Positions 60,659 to 64,000 of a DNA stretch of 64,000 nt are shown here, piece by piece. The DNA lies in NCBI GenBank assembly GCA_041740975.1, contig JBGSKV010000110.1, positions 1 through 64,000 on the forward strand, written 5' to 3'. The DNA comes from JBGSKV01 sp041740975 (GTDB lineage Bacteria; Bdellovibrionota_B; Oligoflexia; Oligoflexales; JALZUQ01). Position 1 is the stretch's first letter; the number at the start of each line of letters is the position of its first letter. The notes below the pieces were generated by a model. The model had not been told where the DNA came from. It was given only the letters and a program-made list of their open reading frames with translations, and did no database searches. A program made the translations under genes and the position numbers.

Positions 60659-61654
60659 ATGAAGATCGGTGTTTTCCAAACCCACGCTTATGAGCAGCCA
60701 TATTTGCAAGTTGCCAATGAAGAGTTCCAGTTTGATTTGAAATTTTTTGAACCGCGCTTGAATGAGCAGACTGTCGATCTAGCAAAAGGTTGCGACGTAA
60801 TTTGTTCGTTTGCAAATGACAGAGTTAATCGTGAAGTGATTGAAAAACTTCGCGACCACGGTGTAAAACTCATAGCCACTCGTTCGGCAGGGTACAATCA
60901 CATAGATATCGAAGCAGCGAAGGCATTTGGCATTCCGGTTGTGCGTGTGCCAGAATACTCGCCGAATTCAGTGGCAGAGCATGCCGTGGGTCTCATTTTA
61001 TGTCTGAATAGAAAAATTCATCGGGCCTACCAAAGAGTGCGGGAACAAAACTTCTCATTAAATGGGTTGGTCGGCTTCGACATCAAAGGAAAAAAAGTTG
61101 GGGTCATTGGAGTGGGGCGCATAGGTAAAGTGTTTGCCCAAATCATGCATGGTTTCGGCGCAACGGTTCTAGGATTTGATTTGGAGGAAGACGCAGAGCT
61201 AAAGGCGAAAGGCGTTTTAACATATGTGGATCTGAGAACTCTTTATAGTGCTTCGGATATTATCTCTTTGCATGTGCCGCTGACGCCAAGTTCTTTGCAT
61301 CTCATCAATGAAGATGCTTTTGGACTCATGAAAAAAGGAGTTTTGCTCATAAACACGAGTCGGGGTGGTTTGATAGATAGCAAGGCATTGATTAGCAATT
61401 TAAAAACAGGAAAAGTAGGAAGCGCTGGTTTGGATGTTTACGAAGAAGAGGGTGCCGTTTTTTTTGAAAATCATTCGGAAGAGATCTTGCATGACGACGT
61501 CCTGGCCAGGCTCATGACCTTCCCTAATGTTCTCATCACTTCCCATCAAGGTTTTCTCACCGCAGAAGCGCTTGGAAACATTGCTACCACAACTCTAAAA
61601 AATATCGATGACTTTTGTAAGGGTCGACCCTTGGCAAACAAAGTTGAAGCTTAG
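60659..61654 (+). CDS. D-lactate dehydrogenase-type 2-hydroxyacid dehydrogenase
   Basis: From the ATG at 60659 (AAAGGA 6 nt upstream) the protein is 331 residues. It has 'TRSAGYNHIDIEAAKAFGIPV', the NAD-binding 'VGVIGVGRIGKVFAQIMHGF', 'LHVPLTPSSLHLINEDAF', 'LINTSRGGLIDSKAL' (catalytic-type Arg), 'GLDVYEEEGAVFF' (Glu) and 'ITSHQGFLTAEAL' (His). This set is typical of D-lactate dehydrogenase LdhA, reducing pyruvate with NADH. Its stop overlaps by 4 bp that of the convergent VIT-family gene. Confidence 0.92.
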   Translation: MKIGVFQTHAYEQPYLQVANEEFQFDLKFFEPRLNEQTVDLAKGCDVICSFANDRVNREVIEKLRDHGVKLIATRSAGYNHIDIEAAKAFGIPVVRVPEYSPNSVAEHAVGLILCLNRKIHRAYQRVREQNFSLNGLVGFDIKGKKVGVIGVGRIGKVFAQIMHGFGATVLGFDLEEDAELKAKGVLTYVDLRTLYSASDIISLHVPLTPSSLHLINEDAFGLMKKGVLLINTSRGGLIDSKALISNLKTGKVGSAGLDVYEEEGAVFFENHSEEILHDDVLARLMTFPNVLITSHQGFLTAEALGNIATTTLKNIDDFCKGRPLANKVEA

Positions 61655-62385
61655 CCGAGATTTTTTAGTAATTTTCCAATGCTAAAAGCGAGACCGGCCG
61701 CACTTGCTCCCACTGCGAGTGTTATAAATCCGGCTCGCATAGGATGTTCCGAAGTCCAGCGACTCTTCAGTGACCCCACCACAAAGAACGCGAATCCAGT
61801 TGATATACTTGCCCACAAAAATCCACGCTGTACACCGAACAAGAACGGTAGCAAGGGTATCAACCCAAATACACCGAAGGCAACAAATGTCATTGCGGCC
61901 GCACGCGTCGGTGATCGCAAAGTATTGGCCAATCCATACTCTTCCGCGACCATGTATTTCACCCAGCGCTGACGATCAGCGGTGATGTGCTTCAGTACGT
62001 CCTCTAAAAGAGGTGGGGCGAAACCCTGGTTGATTAATATCTGCCGAACTTCTTCTTTTTCCCCCGAAGGATTTTTAACTATTTGGTTATCTTCAAAACG
62101 TTCGACGAGCTTTTTCTCGTCGTGTTCGCTTTTCGTTCCTAGATAATTTCCCACGGCCATCGAGAAACCGTCGGCCACCAAATTAGCAATACCCAAAATC
62201 AAAATTGTGCTGGTCTGCAGTTGGGCGCCGATGACGCCGGCTACGACCGCAAAGGTCGTGATAATGCCATCGACGGCACCGTATACAAAATCTCGCAAAT
62301 AACTATTACCGTCTTGTTTGAGCCGGTCGTGAATAGCTTTGGGATTGTGGTCATGATAAAAATTTGCGGGGAATTTGTCAGGCAT
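61651..62385 (-). CDS. VIT1/CCC1-family transporter
   Basis: The 244-residue protein has five membrane segments, beginning 'LRDFVYGAVDGIITTFAVVAG' and 'GIANLVADGFSMAVGNYLG'. It has a cytoplasmic charged loop ('SEHDEKKLVERFEDNQIV') of the type that binds metals in plant VIT1, and the C-terminal 'MRAGFITLAVGASAAGLAFS'. Members move iron or manganese. It starts 3 bp after the PAS histidine kinase stop, so the two are one unit, perhaps so the kinase reports on metal or redox state (inference). Confidence 0.88.
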   Translation of the reverse strand: MPDKFPANFYHDHNPKAIHDRLKQDGNSYLRDFVYGAVDGIITTFAVVAGVIGAQLQTSTILILGIANLVADGFSMAVGNYLGTKSEHDEKKLVERFEDNQIVKNPSGEKEEVRQILINQGFAPPLLEDVLKHITADRQRWVKYMVAEEYGLANTLRSPTRAAAMTFVAFGVFGLIPLLPFLFGVQRGFLWASISTGFAFFVVGSLKSRWTSEHPMRAGFITLAVGASAAGLAFSIGKLLKNLG

Positions 62386-62388
62386 CTC

Positions 62389-63519
62389 TTATACCGGCAA
62401 TCTTACGACAAATTTGGTGTGTGGCGAATTTTTATCAACAATAAGCTCGCCGCCATGTTCTTTGACAACCGCCATCGAGATACTTAGGCCTAGGCCCGTG
62501 CCCTTTCCAGCTGGTTTTGTCGTGAAAAAAGGCTCCATCATTCGAGTTTGTATGACTTCGGGTATGCCCGCTCCACTATCGGTGACACTGACTTCGAGCC
62601 ATTTAGCCTTTCTTTGAATATCGATCTTGATCCATTTTTGTGAAAGATCAGAAATGGCATCGCACGAATTGATAATCAAATTGCCGAAGACTTGCGCCAG
62701 CTCCGACTCTTTGCCTTGGCAAAAGAAGGATTCTTTTTCGTCATATTGCAATATGACTTCGACGCCATGCTTTTTGATTTTATATCCGCAGTACCCGAAG
62801 ACTTTGCTCATAATGATGTTCAGGTTTACGACGGCGAACGGATCTTTCGAGCCGTCTCTAGAATAAGTCAACATCCCCGATATTATTTTTTGCATATACT
62901 GCGCCCGTTCTTTGACGGATTCAATAGTATGTTCAAAATCAATGGAGTCTAGAGTCTTGGACTTAGCGGCATTTCCGATGACTTCGAGCCACGAAACGAT
63001 GGAACCAATAGGATTGCCGAGTTCGTGCGCCATGCCTGCAGCTAATTGCCCTAAAGTCGCCATTTTCTCAGAGTGGATGGTTCTTGCTCGTTCAATTTCA
63101 ATCTGCTCGAGCGCGTTTATTTTGTCAGTGATGTCCGTGCGGATGGCAACATATTGGTATGGAGTATTTTGTTCGTTTAAAAACGGCACTATGGTCGTAT
63201 GCACCCAATAATGGCTTCCGTCCTTAGCCCGGTTTTTGATATCGCCTCGCCAAACTTCACCACTTTGTATGACGCGCCAAAGTTCGCTAAAAAATTCTTT
63301 AGGATGGTAACCAGAATTGATAATTTTGTGGGACTTGCCGATGAGTTCTTTTCTGGAATATTTTGAGATCTTCAAGAATTTATCGTTAACATACGTGATG
63401 ATACCGCGTGCATCAGTGATCGCCACTATCGATGCTGCATCTAACGCAAACTTTTGATCATTTAGATCCTTAAGCGCTTGAACAAGTTTGACTTCACTGC
63501 TGGTTTCATCTATTTGCAT
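62389..63519 (-). CDS. PAS-domain sensor histidine kinase
   Basis: The 376-residue protein is soluble. A PAS domain (about 25-130, with 'VNDKFLKISKYSRKELIGKSH' and 'YWVHTTIVPFLNEQN') leads to the phospho-acceptor 'MAHELGNPIGSIVSWLEVIG', an ATPase with 'LIINSCDAI' (N-box), 'TDSGAGIPEVI' (G1), 'FFTTKPAGKGTGLGLSI' (F and G2 boxes). The H-box is canonical. No response regulator is near. It precedes the VIT-family gene with a 3-bp gap. Confidence 0.93.
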   Translation of the reverse strand: MQIDETSSEVKLVQALKDLNDQKFALDAASIVAITDARGIITYVNDKFLKISKYSRKELIGKSHKIINSGYHPKEFFSELWRVIQSGEVWRGDIKNRAKDGSHYWVHTTIVPFLNEQNTPYQYVAIRTDITDKINALEQIEIERARTIHSEKMATLGQLAAGMAHELGNPIGSIVSWLEVIGNAAKSKTLDSIDFEHTIESVKERAQYMQKIISGMLTYSRDGSKDPFAVVNLNIIMSKVFGYCGYKIKKHGVEVILQYDEKESFFCQGKESELAQVFGNLIINSCDAISDLSQKWIKIDIQRKAKWLEVSVTDSGAGIPEVIQTRMMEPFFTTKPAGKGTGLGLSISMAVVKEHGGELIVDKNSPHTKFVVRLPV

Positions 63520-63740
63520 CGTGTGATTTGCCTCAAGAAATTAAGAAGCTGGTGAATTTCCATACTTTGATTTCGGATAAAGATATACCGCATTTTCTGC
63601 GCCAATACACTCATCGTCGAAGTGAGTCGCTCCCGTGGCGCGCTAATTCGTTTGATGTATTGGGGGCTTATGTCGGAAAAGTGTTTGGCACTCTAATTGC
63701 TTTCCTGTCTTAAGGTTAATCCTACTGGTGAGAGGGAAGC

Positions 63741-64000
63741 GTGAATTTAGCTTTTACATACGAAGATTTTGAAACCTCCGAAAGTCTAGAGGCCTACGTT
63801 GCTCAGAAAATGAAGAACGATAGAAAGGCTTTTATTCCTTTTCCGGTGCAAATTGAAATTTCGATAAAAATCAAAGAAAAAAATATCATCGAGTGTGCGG
63901 CGAGCGTCAGCAATATAAACGGAAAATTTAAGGTAGTCCAATCAGGGCGCTACATTTACGACTGTGTCGATCGATTGATTGATGACATCAAAGCGCAGTT
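63741..64000 (+). CDS. Ribosome hibernation promoting factor (HPF/RaiA-like), 5' part only
   Basis: A GTG at 63741 begins 'VNLAFTYEDFETSESLEAYV' and the frame stays open to the window end (86 codons seen). The end 'SGRYIYDCVDRLIDDIKAQ' and the strand/helix layout match HPF/RaiA (sigma-54 modulation family), which stabilises idle ribosomes. GAGGGA precedes the start by a few bases. The C-terminus is outside the window, so short and long forms cannot be told apart. Confidence 0.8.
   Translation, partial: MNLAFTYEDFETSESLEAYVAQKMKNDRKAFIPFPVQIEISIKIKEKNIIECAASVSNINGKFKVVQSGRYIYDCVDRLIDDIKAQ

Noticed and set aside
63528..63713. 61-codon plus-strand ORF before the HPF-like gene
   Set aside because: TTG start with no ribosome site and no recognised similarity; likely chance.

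Overview
The window looks like chromosome of a free-living Gram-negative bacterium of the Bdellovibrionota type (Bdellovibrio-like or a close relative). This rests on protein style, not on a search. There are many small lipoproteins and Sec-exported proteins of unknown function, a TIGR02147-type regulator divergent from a 'GNGGDG' secreted protein, a DUF4175-like giant membrane protein, a lipoprotein with a tail-fibre-chaperone-like C-terminus, and a tmRNA with a short Gly-initiated tag. Base composition is even and moderate. No prophage, CRISPR array or large island is visible.

Layout. 1-2 kb: the right end of an IS3-family element, which has cut off the 3' end of a lipoprotein gene. 2.2-6.9 kb: the housekeeping cluster prs-rplY-pth-rpsF-rplI-dnaB on the minus strand, without rpsR between rpsF and rplI. 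7-9.3 kb: two envelope glycosyltransferase-type genes, tRNA-Gln(UUG) and a DUF1844 gene. 9.4-10.8 kb: a double-FHA protein, a 120-nt near-perfect palindrome, tRNA-Leu(UAG) and a cytochrome c lipoprotein. 10.8-18 kb: a prepilin-like protein, a membrane histidine kinase, a ThiF-family enzyme overlapping an unknown partner gene, a REP-like repeat cluster, a lipoprotein, an acyltransferase-3 protein, and a gene-free stretch holding a promoter and terminator that may frame a small RNA. 18-29.6 kb: a prolyl-oligopeptidase-type lipoprotein, then a seven-gene minus-strand run (GDPD phosphodiesterase, DUF4175-like, small protein, Fe-S oxidoreductase, active and inactive M16 peptidases, MscS channel). 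29.6-38.5 kb: an outer-membrane barrel plus OmpA-like lipoprotein, an alpha/beta hydrolase, a three-gene unit with a secreted formylglycine-generating enzyme and a sulfatase, a zinc-ribbon protein and ssrA (tmRNA). 38.7-48.2 kb: surface proteins, including a four-repeat adhesin-like lipoprotein with a DUF1554-like end, and a Cys-rich tandem-repeat secreted protein. 48.2-64 kb: an M24 peptidase-like protein, a NavAb-like sodium channel, a lone complex-I/Mrp-type membrane subunit, small secreted proteins, a second prepilin, an ArsR-SRPBCC pair, a phospholipase D-type lipoprotein, a heme-binding-type protein, a D-lactate-dehydrogenase-type enzyme, a VIT-family transporter coupled to a PAS histidine kinase, and the start of a ribosome hibernation factor at the right edge.

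How the parts fit. The core cluster serves replication, translation and PRPP supply. Most of the rest serves the envelope: surface lipoproteins, peptidases, sulfatase maturation, lipid and LPS modification, and ion channels. The most unusual items are the 120-nt palindrome beside tRNA-Leu, the ThiF plus unknown-partner operon, the candidate small RNA near 17.7-18.0 kb, the periplasmic sulfatase-maturation unit and the Cys-repeat protein. None is proven to be a new system. All family assignments were made by eye from motifs.
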